This document shows positions 1 through 8,544 of a stretch of DNA of 60,487 nt, piece by piece. The stretch is from Lentimicrobium sp. GTDB taxonomy: Bacteria > Bacteroidota > Bacteroidia > Bacteroidales > Lentimicrobiaceae. The position numbers and the translations under genes were made by a program. The stretch is from contig JAHYJC010000028.1 of assembly GCA_019429275.1 (NCBI GenBank), positions 1 through 60,487 on the forward strand, written 5' to 3'. The notes under the pieces were generated by a model. That model was not told where the DNA came from and did not search any database. It saw only the letters and a program-made list of their open reading frames with translations. Position 1 is the first letter of the stretch. Every line of letters begins with the position of its first letter.

Positions 1-933
1 GCTGAGCTGCATCGTGGGAACCAGCGAACATGTAATTCTTGCGACCAAGTGCCACTGGCCTGATACTATTTTCAATCAGATTATTGTCGATACTAAATTT
101 ACCTTCGTCAATATAACGGACTAAACGAGGCCACAGTGTAAGGGTATATGCTATCGCTTGTCCAATGGCGCTTTTTGGGAGCACCCTGTTCAGCTTATCT
201 TTCAGCCATGTTTCCATTTCGAGAAGAATGGGTGCGGATTTTTCTTGCCTGAGTAATTTTATTTCATCGTGTGTGAGCCCGTGATCAAGTGCATGACGTT
301 CAATTTCATACAATCGATGAAACATTAGCAATGCCTCTGAAGCGAGCACAGGATCATTGTCTTTGGCATGCTCAAACTTACGCCGGGCATGAGCCATACA
401 GGCCATTTGTGTTATATTGGCTCCGTTTTTAAGGTTGTTGTATGCAGTATACCCATCGGTTTGAAGATGCCCAACAAAGTTTTTAAGTATTTCTTCGGGT
501 CCTACGCGCCCTCTGGTTTTTTGATAATCAAACAATACCAACCTGGCAAGCGGATCATAATAGACCCAATGGTATCCCTTGTGGGTTGCCCCGGGCTTGT
601 CGTTGGTTTGCACAGGTATGGGAGTTTCGTCGGCCATCATGTAATTACAGGCAAGTAACCTGCTTCTTAGTGTATTGTACAATGGTTCAAGCAATCTGCA
701 ACTTGCATTGAACCAGCCACCCATAGTAGATTCGGGAATGGTGAGTTTTTGGCGCTTAAACATTTGCACCTGACGGTAGAAAGGCAGATGGTCAACAAAC
801 TTGCTTACCAGTATATGAGCCAGTAAGCTTGCGCCGGCATTGCCTTTGGGTATTGGCAATGAAGGCAGTGCAGCTATGGCTATTTGAGTTTTTTCATCAT
901 CTTGTGATACAATGTATTTTGGCCTTACTATAA
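1..933 (-). pseudogene. IS66-family transposase TnpC, truncated at its N-terminus and running off the window
   Basis: Reading the minus strand from about 932 down to 1 gives one open frame that begins in mid-protein (IIVRPKYIVSQDD) and contains the hallmarks of IS66 TnpC: a zinc-finger-proximal RPKY, LLAHILVSKF, DHLPFYRQ, MADETPIPV, QTDGYTAY, CMAHARRKF and, at the window edge, DNNLIENSIRPVALGRKNYM followed by FAGSHDAAQ. No start codon lies upstream: the frame enters the IS3 element at 934 and stops there. The leucine-zipper and zinc-finger N-terminal part is missing, so the copy cannot be functional as it stands. The C-terminus lies beyond base 1. Family assignment is secure; the extent outside the window is unknown. 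Confidence 0.88.
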
Positions 934-997
934 TACTCCCCAAAATTTAGACCACAGGTTAAGTCAAACAAATGTTTTAATTTTAACCGTGGAAAAA

Positions 998-1288
998 ATG
1001 AAAAAAAGAATCAGAAGAAGTTTTACGGCCGCCTTCAAAGCAGAGGTAGCTGTTGAAGCGCTCAAGGAGCGTGAAACCCTGTCGGAACTTTCGAGTCGGT
1101 ATGAGGTACATTCGAATATGATAAAGAGATGGAAACAGGAATTTCTGGATCGATCGGCTGAGATTTTCGAAACATCGCCACCAGAAAAAGATTTTGAGGC
1201 TGAACGGGAGCGACTTTTTGCTAAGATCGGACAGCTTGAAATGGAGCGGGACTGGCTAAAAAAAATTTCAAAAAGGGCCGGACTATGA
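998..1288 (+). CDS. IS3-family transposase OrfA (HTH protein)
   Basis: OrfA binds the element ends and, through ribosomal frameshifting, supplies the N-terminal DNA-binding part of the transposase. The protein shows the HTH_Tnp_1 pattern: RRSFTAAFKAEVAVEAL, then LSELSSRYEVHSNMIKRWKQEF, followed by a leucine-zipper-like C-terminal helix (FAKIGQLEMERDWLKKISKR). I chose ATG 998 (MKKRIRRS); a GTG three codons earlier at 989 is also in frame. The stop overlaps the orfB start in ATGA at 1285-1288, and the A-run just upstream is a candidate frameshift site. Confidence 0.88.
   Translation: MKKRIRRSFTAAFKAEVAVEALKERETLSELSSRYEVHSNMIKRWKQEFLDRSAEIFETSPPEKDFEAERERLFAKIGQLEMERDWLKKISKRAGL
1258..1264 (+). 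promoter_or_regulatory. Putative programmed -1 frameshift site (A_AAA_AAA)
   Basis: Eight A residues (1258-1265) sit in orfA so that the zero frame reads CTA AAA AAA ATT. This is a canonical A_AAA_AAA slippery heptamer. The -1 frame is open from here into orfB with no stop before 1285, so slippage would give the OrfAB fusion transposase that is typical of IS3 elements. Confidence 0.6.
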
Positions 1289-2112
1289 AAGAATTGAGAG
1301 GTTATATAGCTAAAGGTGAGAAGATAAGCACCCGGGCTCAATGTGAGTTAATTGGCATAAATCGAAGTACGTCATATTATAAACCAGTAGGTGAGTCTTC
1401 TGAGAACCTGGAATTGATGCGGCTTATGGATGAGCACAATCTTGAACATCCGACCCACGGGGTATTGCAGATGCGGGACTTTTTATTTTTAGCTGGTTTT
1501 GTAGCCAATCCCAAAAGGGTTCGCCGCTTACTTCGGTTGATGGGAATTGAGGCCATTTATCCAAAAAGAAACCTCAGTAAGCTGGGCCATGCGAAGTACA
1601 TTAAACCCTATTTGCTCAGGGGATTGAAAATCACAAGGCCCAATCATGTCTGGGGCATTGACATTACATATATTCCCATGCGAAGTGGCTTCATGTACCT
1701 GGTAGCTATTATTGACCATTACAGCCGATATATTGTCGGATGGGATGTGTTTAACAGTCTTGATGCTGAAAATGCTCTAAGTGTTTTAAAAAAAGCAATA
1801 GCACGTAATAGGAAGCCTGAGATCATCAATTCAGACCAGGGATCTCAGTTCACTTGCGCAGTATGGACAGAGTTTGTTGATAATGAAGAAATTAAAGCAA
1901 GTATGGATGGAAAAGGCAGGGCTACTGACAATATCTTTATCGAGCGGTTCTGGCGCACTTTGAAGCAAGACTACGTTTATCTGAACCCGGAAGATAACGG
2001 TACAAATCTGTTTATAGGGCTAAAGAAGTTCATCGAATACTACAACACCCAAAAACCACATCAGGGCATTGGTAGTGCTTTGCCTGTAAGCCTTTATAAA
2101 CAAGCTGCCTGA
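1285..2112 (+). CDS. IS3-family transposase OrfB (DDE integrase core)
   Basis: OrfB is the catalytic part of the transposase and carries a retroviral-integrase-like rve domain. A helical N-terminal HTH_21 region (residues about 45-100, HPTHGVLQMRDFL) precedes the catalytic core. The DDE residues are visible: the first D in WGIDITYI (about residue 125), the second in INSDQGSQFT (about 185) and E in DNIFIERFWRTLK (about 221). The end YYNTQKPHQGIG is typical of the family. Its length of 275 aa is normal. It lies in the -1 frame relative to orfA and overlaps it by 4 bp. It appears intact, so this element may still be active. Confidence 0.92.
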   Translation: MKELRGYIAKGEKISTRAQCELIGINRSTSYYKPVGESSENLELMRLMDEHNLEHPTHGVLQMRDFLFLAGFVANPKRVRRLLRLMGIEAIYPKRNLSKLGHAKYIKPYLLRGLKITRPNHVWGIDITYIPMRSGFMYLVAIIDHYSRYIVGWDVFNSLDAENALSVLKKAIARNRKPEIINSDQGSQFTCAVWTEFVDNEEIKASMDGKGRATDNIFIERFWRTLKQDYVYLNPEDNGTNLFIGLKKFIEYYNTQKPHQGIGSALPVSLYKQAA

Positions 2113-2164
2113 GGTTATGAACAAAGAAAAAAGTAACAAAAAAGAAAAAAGCGGAAGTTGTTAA

Positions 2165-2213
2165 CTGTTAATATCGAGAATAACCCTATCGGGTTATTTC
2201 CCGATATTAACAG
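2165..2213. repeat. Large inverted repeat between orfB and the right end of the IS3 element
   Basis: The outer arms are 12 bp perfect (CTGTTAATATCG at 2165-2176 and CGATATTAACAG at 2202-2213). The inner arms are 8 bp perfect (AATAACCC at 2179-2186 and GGGTTATT at 2191-2198), around a 4-nt loop. The structure is not followed by a T-run, so it is not a classic terminator. It may insulate orfB from outside transcription or stop read-through; its function is unproven. Confidence 0.6.
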
Positions 2214-2307
2214 TACTCAATAATGACACTAACCTAAAGAAACTTAATTTTGGTCTAAAGAATAGGGAGTACTAAATGGTTTATTGCTGTAGTAAGGTTA
2301 TTTTTTA

Positions 2308-2339
2308 CAAATATAGTAAATTATATCTTTTTTGTCAAA
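2308..2339 (-). promoter_or_regulatory. Bacteroidetes-type promoter, probably from the IS66 element
   Basis: On the minus strand TTTG (2336-2339) is followed, after a 20-nt spacer, by TATATTTG (2308-2315). This is a perfect match to the TTTG-N19-21-TAnnTTTG consensus. It reads leftwards into the IS3/IS66 remains and lies between the IS3 end and the truncated GNAT gene. I take it as the original promoter of the IS66 element, now orphaned by the deletion. Confidence 0.6.
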
Positions 2340-2351
2340 CCGATTTTATAC

Positions 2352-2846
2352 TGGACGTTGAATGACCTTGATAGCCTGGTTCACCCTGCAAACAATTGGA
2401 ACATTGCAAAAAACCTGACTGACCAATTTTCCTATCCTTATACCGAAGCCCACGGAAAGGCTTTTATTGAAATGGCTACCAAAGATCATCCGGTTCATAT
2501 TTTTGCCATTGAAGTCGATGGAAAGGCATATGGTGCGATAGGAATCAATGAGCAGGAAGACATTCACAGGAGAAATGCCGAGTTGGGTTACTGGCTTGCT
2601 GAACACTTCTGGGGTCAGGGGATCATCAGTAGTGCAATAAAGGAAGTCGTTGAGATTGCTTTTTCGATATATGAAATTGACCGGATTTTTGCACGACCAT
2701 TCGGGACAAATCGGGCTTCGCAAAAGGTTCTGGAGAAAAATGGTTTTGTTTTGGAAGGTAGGTTTGAAAAAAATCTAATAAAATCTGAGATATTGCAGGA
2801 TGAATTAATTTATGCCATTCGACGCGAAAACCGAACGGAGAAATAA
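2352..2846 (+). CDS. GNAT-family N-acetyltransferase (RimJ/RimL-like), probably 5'-truncated
   Basis: Proteins of this type transfer acetyl from acetyl-CoA to an amine. The acetyl-CoA binding region is seen in ELGYWLAEHFWGQGIISSAI, and the FARPFGTNRASQKVLEKNGF motif is the usual C-terminal signature. Homologues begin about ten residues earlier with an RLILRPW-type strand. Here the homologous frame starts abruptly at WTLNDLDSL (2352). The only start codon available near it is TTG at 2358, giving 162 aa. The sequence upstream (to 2351) carries an IS66-type outward end and promoter. I infer the first codons were removed by the IS66 insertion, so the gene may be a pseudogene. The rest of the frame is intact. 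Confidence 0.75.
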   Translation, partial: WTLNDLDSLVHPANNWNIAKNLTDQFSYPYTEAHGKAFIEMATKDHPVHIFAIEVDGKAYGAIGINEQEDIHRRNAELGYWLAEHFWGQGIISSAIKEVVEIAFSIYEIDRIFARPFGTNRASQKVLEKNGFVLEGRFEKNLIKSEILQDELIYAIRRENRTEK

Positions 2847-2901
2847 ATATCTTTAATCGCTGAAATTGCATTAATAGCATACAATCAAACAAAAATTTCA
2901 A

Positions 2902-3339
2902 ATGGCTGAAAAAAAATCAAAACCCGTTGAAATCAAAACTAAAGAAAACGCTGCCAGTGTTGAGGATTTTATCAATGCTGTTGCCGATGAGCAAAAACGC
3001 AAAGACAGTTTTGCGATTATAGAAATGATGAAAAAGGTAACCGGAGCAGTCCCAATGATGTGGGGTAGCTCAATCATAGGCTTCGGTAATAAACGATATA
3101 AGAGTCCGGCTACCGGCAGAGAAGTTGATTGGCTGGTTATTGGTTTTTCGCCCCGCAAGGCAAATCTGGCATTATACCTCTCAATGAACATCAAAGCGCA
3201 TGAGGAGACGCTGAAGAAACTGGGAAAGCACAAGATTGGAGTGGGTTGCTTATACATCAATAAGCTTGAGGATATCGATTTGGAAGTGCTGATTGAATTG
3301 ATAGATGAATCAGTAAAACGAAACCAAATTACTTCATAA
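2902..3339 (+). CDS. DUF1801 domain protein
   Basis: This 145-residue cytoplasmic protein belongs to the DUF1801 (YdhG-like) family. The pattern VEDFINAVADEQKRKDSFAI, then VPMMWGSSIIGFG and a C-terminal basic patch ending in LEVLIELIDESVKR, is characteristic of the longer DUF1801 subgroup. The biochemical role of this subgroup is not established. It starts 55 bp after the GNAT gene. A second, shorter DUF1801 protein occurs at 30646. The N-terminus is Lys-rich (MAEKKSKPVEIKTKE). Confidence 0.8.
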   Translation: MAEKKSKPVEIKTKENAASVEDFINAVADEQKRKDSFAIIEMMKKVTGAVPMMWGSSIIGFGNKRYKSPATGREVDWLVIGFSPRKANLALYLSMNIKAHEETLKKLGKHKIGVGCLYINKLEDIDLEVLIELIDESVKRNQITS

Positions 3340-3408
3340 ACCAAATTATCAGGGCAGCAATCATGACCTATTAAGTTAAGATTATATTCACCAAAGGTAA
3401 ATGAACAA

Positions 3409-4998
3409 ATGAAACGACTTTTACTGATTTTATCACTATCCGGACTTATGGCAAATGCCTGTTCTCAATCTACTTTGTTGTGGTCTGAAGATTATGCAGT
3501 CGGATTAAATACCTATTATTCGGATTTTCCTGAAATTCAAACTCATGCAGACACCATCAAAGTAATTGGCATTCAAAATACAGATCAAGGACAAAGATTA
3601 CTGATGGTAAAGTATGACTTGAACGGAGACATAATTACAACAACGACTTTTGGAAGTGATTCAGTGGATAACAAAACCCTTTTTGATTACAAATTTGATA
3701 ACACCAAACATCTATATATACTCCAAAAAGAGAAAACTGGTTTCTACAAATCAAAGGTTGTACTTCAAAAATATTCACCCGAAGGGTATTTGATCTGGGC
3801 AGAACAGATTCAAAATCCTGCCGACACTTCCTACACTCCTCACGCTCTGAGCCTGGTAAATGACACCTGTTTGTTTGTTTCAGCATACAAGGAATACGAT
3901 TATCCCCAGCCGGGCGATGATGTAATTGTTACCGTTAGCCTTCCCTGTTTATACGCATTTAATTCAAACGGAAGCTACTTGTGGAAGAGAGAATTTAATC
4001 CTGAAACCGAATTTTCAGGGTTTGCATACGACATCTTTGTGCACAACAACACCGCATTCATTTTTACCTATGATCAAAAAATTTTAAAAGTTGACCTGAA
4101 TAACAACCTTACCATAGACACAAATACAGGCATTATAAACGGAATAAATGATGTTCAGTTAACACCTGATAACAATCTTCTGATTACTGCATTGACAAAA
4201 TACAGGGTATCAAAAGTCAATTTGAGTGGCTCATTGATATGGACACAGCAATATGGAACCAATTTGCCATCTTATGTTTTTGGCGACGAAATGAAAGCAA
4301 CCATTCAGGATGCTGAAGGTAATATTTACATTACAGGAAAACACTATGGCCTGAATTATGGAACTCCCGATTATACAAATGCAGACATACTTACGCTTAA
4401 ATACGATAGCTCAGGAAATCTCATCTGGCAAAACAGATACGAATATCTTATAAATAATGCTGACATTGGAAATACAATCTGTCTGAAAAACGGTCAGATT
4501 TATGTCGGCGGAGGAAGCCAAAGCGCCGGACAGGGAACAGATATGGATTATGTGGTATTAAAAATTGATGCTGCAACCGGAGAATCCACTGGCATTTACA
4601 GATACGACGGGCTTGAAAACGGAGATGATGCAGTCACTTCTTTGGCTGTTTTCGATAACGGAAATGTTGCACTAACAGGTTTAAGTTACAGAAATACGCG
4701 ATATGACTGGACAACCCAACTACTTTCAGATGTGGTTCTTTCAGCCCAAAACCTTAGACCTGAAGATCGCTTTCAGGTTTACCCCAATCCTATAAAGAGG
4801 GGAGATGTACTGACAATTACCGCAAACGGAATCACTGCGTATTCAATCATATCAACATTGGGACATGTAGTTCAGAGCGGAAAAGCAGCACTCAGCAACA
4901 TCAATAAAATTAGTATTAACAATTTAGTAAGTGGGATGTATTTCCTCCGGTTAGAAGCTGACCAGGGGATTACGGTTAGGAAAATTGTTGTGAATTAG
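3409..4998 (+). CDS. T9SS-secreted protein with beta-propeller-like repeats
   Basis: A signal peptide (MKRLLLILSLSGLMANACSQ) is followed by repeating blocks of about 50-60 residues of the type ILTLKYDSSGNLIWQNRY and YVVLKIDAATGE, as in SBBP or delta-60-like propeller repeats. The last 80 residues are a T9SS type A sorting domain: VYPNPIKRGDVLTI, a GxxVxxGK-like strand, and the ending GMYFLRLEADQGITVRKIVVN split over two strands. The protein is therefore exported through the inner membrane and then secreted or anchored to the surface. The A-C at the signal end could also be a lipobox, but a T9SS cargo with signal peptidase I cleavage is more likely. Ligand or substrate is unknown. Confidence 0.85.
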   Translation: MKRLLLILSLSGLMANACSQSTLLWSEDYAVGLNTYYSDFPEIQTHADTIKVIGIQNTDQGQRLLMVKYDLNGDIITTTTFGSDSVDNKTLFDYKFDNTKHLYILQKEKTGFYKSKVVLQKYSPEGYLIWAEQIQNPADTSYTPHALSLVNDTCLFVSAYKEYDYPQPGDDVIVTVSLPCLYAFNSNGSYLWKREFNPETEFSGFAYDIFVHNNTAFIFTYDQKILKVDLNNNLTIDTNTGIINGINDVQLTPDNNLLITALTKYRVSKVNLSGSLIWTQQYGTNLPSYVFGDEMKATIQDAEGNIYITGKHYGLNYGTPDYTNADILTLKYDSSGNLIWQNRYEYLINNADIGNTICLKNGQIYVGGGSQSAGQGTDMDYVVLKIDAATGESTGIYRYDGLENGDDAVTSLAVFDNGNVALTGLSYRNTRYDWTTQLLSDVVLSAQNLRPEDRFQVYPNPIKRGDVLTITANGITAYSIISTLGHVVQSGKAALSNINKISINNLVSGMYFLRLEADQGITVRKIVVN

Positions 4999-5059
4999 AA
5001 TATCATTTACAAGGTTAACCAGCGATAATTGCAGCCAGCCAGAAATAATCACTAAAAAG

Positions 5060-5091
5060 TTTGGAATGCCTGGCGCATTTCACTATATTTG
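5060..5091 (+). promoter_or_regulatory. Bacteroidetes-type promoter upstream of the SDR gene
   Basis: TTTG at 5060-5063 and TATATTTG at 5084-5091 are separated by 20 nt, a perfect match to the phylum consensus. It lies about 100 bp before the start at 5193, so a leader of roughly 95 nt is expected. Confidence 0.6.
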
Positions 5092-5192
5092 AGAAACATT
5101 TGAGATTGTTTCCAAAGTAATTTACAGAGCTATTCAGGAAAAAGGTGTTTGCATTGGCTTGATGATGTTTATCAATAAAATATTTATAAGCG

Positions 5193-5981
5193 ATGGTGCA
5201 TACTTTAATTACCGGGGGGAGCATGGGCTTTGGCCGCTCCCTTGCATTTGAGTGCGCCCGCAGAGGCATGAACCTGTTGCTTGTCGCCTTGCCAGGTAAG
5301 GAACTCGAAAACACAGCAAGCCGGATTTCATCAGAATTTCAGGTTGATGTCAGGTATCTGCCTATTGACCTGACTGAATTGGATGGGCCAAAAAATCTGT
5401 ATAACTGGTGCTGTGACCAGAATCTGAAAATCAACTGTATCATAAACGATGCAGGACTTGCCGGAGCAACTTTGTTTGCTGAATCTCCAGTGGAATACAG
5501 CGATGCCAGAATCCTGCTGAATATCAGGGCCCTTACCCTTATCTGCAGGTTTTTCATTCCCATATTAAAGCAGCATCCCAAAGCCTGGATCCTTAATGTT
5601 GGCAGCATGGCAGCATATTTTCCAATTCCTTACAAAAGCGTTTATTCTGCAACAAAAGCCTATGTGTTAAACTTTTCGAAAAGCCTTGCAGTTGAGTTAA
5701 GACCTTCTGGCATACAGGTTTCGGTTGTCTGCCCAAATGGTATAGAAACCAATCCGGGCACCATTGCACGCAACAGAGCACACAAAAACTGGGGAAAGTG
5801 GACCAAAATGGACTGTGATAAGCTTGCAGCATTCACTATAGAAAAAATGTTGCAGGGCAAAAGAGTTATTGTACCCTTGTTTATCAATAAATTTCTGCTT
5901 GCCTTCCGAAAATTATTCCCTCCCCCTTTATTGATGTGGACTCTGGAAAGAGAGTTCAGGGCTGAGCCGCGCTCGGACTGA
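5193..5981 (+). CDS. Short-chain dehydrogenase/reductase (SDR)
   Basis: This is a classical SDR oxidoreductase of 262 aa. The Rossmann nucleotide-binding motif TGGSMGFGR lies at residues 7-15, the NNAG motif appears as NDAG, the catalytic Ser is in LNVGSMAAY, and YSATKAY supplies the YxxxK pair. The R/R pattern after the glycine motif suggests NADP(H). The substrate cannot be read from the sequence; the closest style is the short-chain dehydrogenases annotated as YqjQ/DltE-like. It stands alone behind its own promoter. A hydrophobic C-terminal stretch (FINKFLLAFRKLFPPPLLMW) could be membrane associated. Confidence 0.85.
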   Translation: MVHTLITGGSMGFGRSLAFECARRGMNLLLVALPGKELENTASRISSEFQVDVRYLPIDLTELDGPKNLYNWCCDQNLKINCIINDAGLAGATLFAESPVEYSDARILLNIRALTLICRFFIPILKQHPKAWILNVGSMAAYFPIPYKSVYSATKAYVLNFSKSLAVELRPSGIQVSVVCPNGIETNPGTIARNRAHKNWGKWTKMDCDKLAAFTIEKMLQGKRVIVPLFINKFLLAFRKLFPPPLLMWTLEREFRAEPRSD

Positions 5982-6175
5982 GGTTACCAAATTTTGGCCA
6001 GGCTTTTGCAAAGCGGAGATCAACTATGCAGAGTATGCCAGCCGGATTTAGGCAGGCAGACCAGTCTGATTTTTCCAAAATCCGAAAAAAATAAATAAAT
6101 TTGGCAAAGTAACAAAAGCGGACTTCAAACCCTTTTAGCGAATTATGTAAAATTGATAGACCAAAATTCCCGATA

Positions 6176-6745
6176 ATGATAAACAAAGGGAAGAAATTAT
6201 CGCCGGCACTAACTGATGAACTACTCAAAATTTTGAAAAACCGGTTTGAGAAAAATGTATATCCGGCAAAGGTAGGAATTGCATGGCCTGAAGTTTCCAA
6301 AAGGCTTTTGGCAAATCCCGGAAAACTCTGGTCACTAAGCGAAATGGAGAGAACCGGTGGAGAACCTGATATGGTTGGCCTTGATGAAAGCACAGGCGAA
6401 TACACTTTTTTTGATTGTTCGGCCGAAAGTCCTGTCGGTCGACGAAGTATCTGCTATGACCGTGAAGGGCAGGAGTCGAGAAAAGAACACAAACCCGAAA
6501 ACAATGCCCTGGATATGGCTACAGCTATGGGGATCGAACTTCTGAATGAAGAAGAATACCGAAAGTTGCAATCTTTCGGAAATTTCGATATAAAAACCTC
6601 AAGCTGGGTTAAAACGCCTGCCGAGATCAGAAACCTGGGAGGAGCCCTGTTTTGCGATCGACGCTATAACCGTGTTTTTGTGAATCACAACGGTGCATCC
6701 TCTTATTATGGTGTAAGAGGTTTTCGGGGTCGGCTAAAGTTCTGA
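6176..6745 (+). CDS. DUF4256 domain protein
   Basis: The 189-residue protein matches the DUF4256 family over its whole length. Recognisable blocks are LLKILKNRFEKN near the N-terminus, MERTGGEPDMVG, FFDCSAESPVGRRSICYD, MGIELLNEEEYR and the C-terminal RVFVNHNGASSYYGVRGFRG. There is no signal peptide or membrane segment, so it is cytoplasmic. No function is known to me. A partial promoter (TTTT-N20-TAAATTTG at 6072-6103) lies upstream. Start ATG 6176 is the first in frame. Confidence 0.8.
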   Translation: MINKGKKLSPALTDELLKILKNRFEKNVYPAKVGIAWPEVSKRLLANPGKLWSLSEMERTGGEPDMVGLDESTGEYTFFDCSAESPVGRRSICYDREGQESRKEHKPENNALDMATAMGIELLNEEEYRKLQSFGNFDIKTSSWVKTPAEIRNLGGALFCDRRYNRVFVNHNGASSYYGVRGFRGRLKF

Positions 6746-6861
6746 ACGGGATATCTCAAACAATCTGTAACTTTGACGTAAAGTATTTCGATCAGCCAAA
6801 TACACCGGTAAGTGTCGGTTTATGGTTGTAATAAAACTACTGAAAATAACAGCAATAGATC

Positions 6862-8298
6862 ATGTCGATCCGCCTGAATGATTTTACGCGCTTTGCCAAT
6901 TCGCTGCTCCCACACGAAGTGGCCTATCTTCATTCCATCAACCAGTTTAAGGATCAGGAGAATATTGACATCATCAACCTTATCCTGCATAATACCCTGA
7001 ATCCGGAGCAGACTTTTCCCTACAAAACTTCCATCGATAAGCGGAAATATTCAAATCTGAAAATCTGGATCAATCAAAGGCTGAAAACTGCCGATGTGGA
7101 CAGCAGTTATGAGTGGCTTCTTGAGATTGACCACAAGATCATGACCGACACCATCTCGCCAAAGGAGGAGGATGTTTTGATAAGAATGGTCAGAGGATTT
7201 AAGAAACCCCCTTATTATTTTCTTCGGTTTTATGAAATCATCAGGAATTATCGTTTTTATCTGCTCATCAGGTTCAGGCATTATTACAACCGAATTGTGG
7301 ATCAGTTCCTGTCTGATTATCTGGAGCTTTATAAAGAATGTAGCGCAGTGAATCTCAGGTTGCACGAAGCCACCATCGACATTGTGAACCAATATGCCCT
7401 TAACAATGCCGATTCGCGAAAGTGGGAGGAGTGGCTCACCAGAATCTTCTACAACGAAAATCTCGATGGCCTGAACCGCTACCTGGCCGTAGTCAGGCTT
7501 ACTCTTATTTACTTCAATTACAGGGAATATGATAAGCTTGACCGCATTTATGATGACCTTGATAAAATGTTGAAAAACGGGGAGTTTTATTCAAGGCGTA
7601 TACTGTTGAATTATTACTCCAACAGGGTAATGTTGCACACCAGGCGCAATGAGCCGGAAACGGCGCTGGAATACGGATTTTTATCCATCAGGCAGCATTC
7701 AAACGATTACCTTCATTATGTGAATAACCTATGTGCAGTGCTGCTCAGGCAAAACTACAATGCCAGGGCGCTTAAACTGATGCAGGATACTTTCCCTGAA
7801 CTGAAGCATACCCGAAGCAATCACAACAGGGTAGGGTTTGCCTCATTCTACATCAGGGCACTGAACAAGAATAATCGCGCCTCTGAGGCTGCGGATTATG
7901 CCGAAACATTCCTGAATGGATACAAGGAGCAGATTTTTGACTTCCGTTGGCATACTTTCTTTTCGGCCTGGCTGCAATCGTTGATTTTACTTGAAAAGTA
8001 CGGCCGTATTTTGCAAATTGCCAAACGTTATGGATTGATGAAGCGTGAAGAGGAATACCGGCTGAGGGCAGTTTATATCCCAACCATAAGCTGGTATCAC
8101 TCGGTAGCATCCTACAAAGAGTTGGAAATCAATGAGAAAGGTTTGTTCCGGCAATTGTTGGAGCCAACATATACTTTGATTTCCGATCCGCACAAATGCC
8201 GGTTAATGGCTGATTTGGGCAAAGAACTACATCCGCATGTTCCTGAAATATTTCATACTGACGGGACTTTCAGAAAAAATATTCTTCCAGAAGAGTAA
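6862..8298 (+). CDS. Unrecognised cytoplasmic helical-repeat protein
   Basis: I do not recognise this 478-residue protein. It has no signal peptide and no membrane segment. It is almost entirely helical, rich in Tyr, Arg and Leu, and the middle and C-terminal parts (about 190-430) consist of paired helices such as YREYDKLDRIYDDLDKML, PETALEYGFLSIRQH and YNARALKLMQDTFPEL, spaced like TPR or TPR-like repeats. This suggests a protein-protein interaction scaffold. It stands alone, with a possible -7 box (TAACTTTG, 6768-6775) in front. A 246-bp spacer with no clear signal follows. Confidence 0.6.
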   Translation: MSIRLNDFTRFANSLLPHEVAYLHSINQFKDQENIDIINLILHNTLNPEQTFPYKTSIDKRKYSNLKIWINQRLKTADVDSSYEWLLEIDHKIMTDTISPKEEDVLIRMVRGFKKPPYYFLRFYEIIRNYRFYLLIRFRHYYNRIVDQFLSDYLELYKECSAVNLRLHEATIDIVNQYALNNADSRKWEEWLTRIFYNENLDGLNRYLAVVRLTLIYFNYREYDKLDRIYDDLDKMLKNGEFYSRRILLNYYSNRVMLHTRRNEPETALEYGFLSIRQHSNDYLHYVNNLCAVLLRQNYNARALKLMQDTFPELKHTRSNHNRVGFASFYIRALNKNNRASEAADYAETFLNGYKEQIFDFRWHTFFSAWLQSLILLEKYGRILQIAKRYGLMKREEEYRLRAVYIPTISWYHSVASYKELEINEKGLFRQLLEPTYTLISDPHKCRLMADLGKELHPHVPEIFHTDGTFRKNILPEE

Positions 8299-8544
8299 TC
8301 ATTAAAATTTAGTGCAAACTTTTTAGTGCAGAATTTGGTTTGCTGAGGCAGAGTGGTAGTTTAAAAATTAAAGTCAGACAGGTATCTTATATTAATAAAA
8401 TTATTGATCTACAATATTATAGCTTAAATATAAGTCGATTTTCCTATAAAAGTCAGGCCACATAAATTATTACTCTCGCTTTCATTCATTTGAGATTGGC
8501 CTTTACTTCGCTCATCAATTCCAGAAACCTTAAAAGTATTAAAT

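Larger units (their letters stand above)
934..2271 (+). mobile_element. IS3-family insertion sequence, apparently complete
   Basis: The element carries an orfA/orfB pair in the usual IS3 arrangement and is bounded by imperfect inverted repeats: the left end reads TACTCCCC then TTTAGACCA, and the right end, read inverted, TACTCCCTA then TTTAGACCA. Length is about 1.34 kb, normal for IS3. Flanking 3-base words (TAA on the left, CTA on the right) do not match, so I see no clean target duplication. This fits insertion followed by deletion, since the IS66 sequence on the left does not resume on the right. End positions are accurate to within one or two bases. Confidence 0.85.

Noticed and set aside
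931-2275. Target-site duplication of the IS3 element
   Set aside because: Flanking words TAA and CTA differ, and shifting the boundary does not give a match with aligned inverted repeats.
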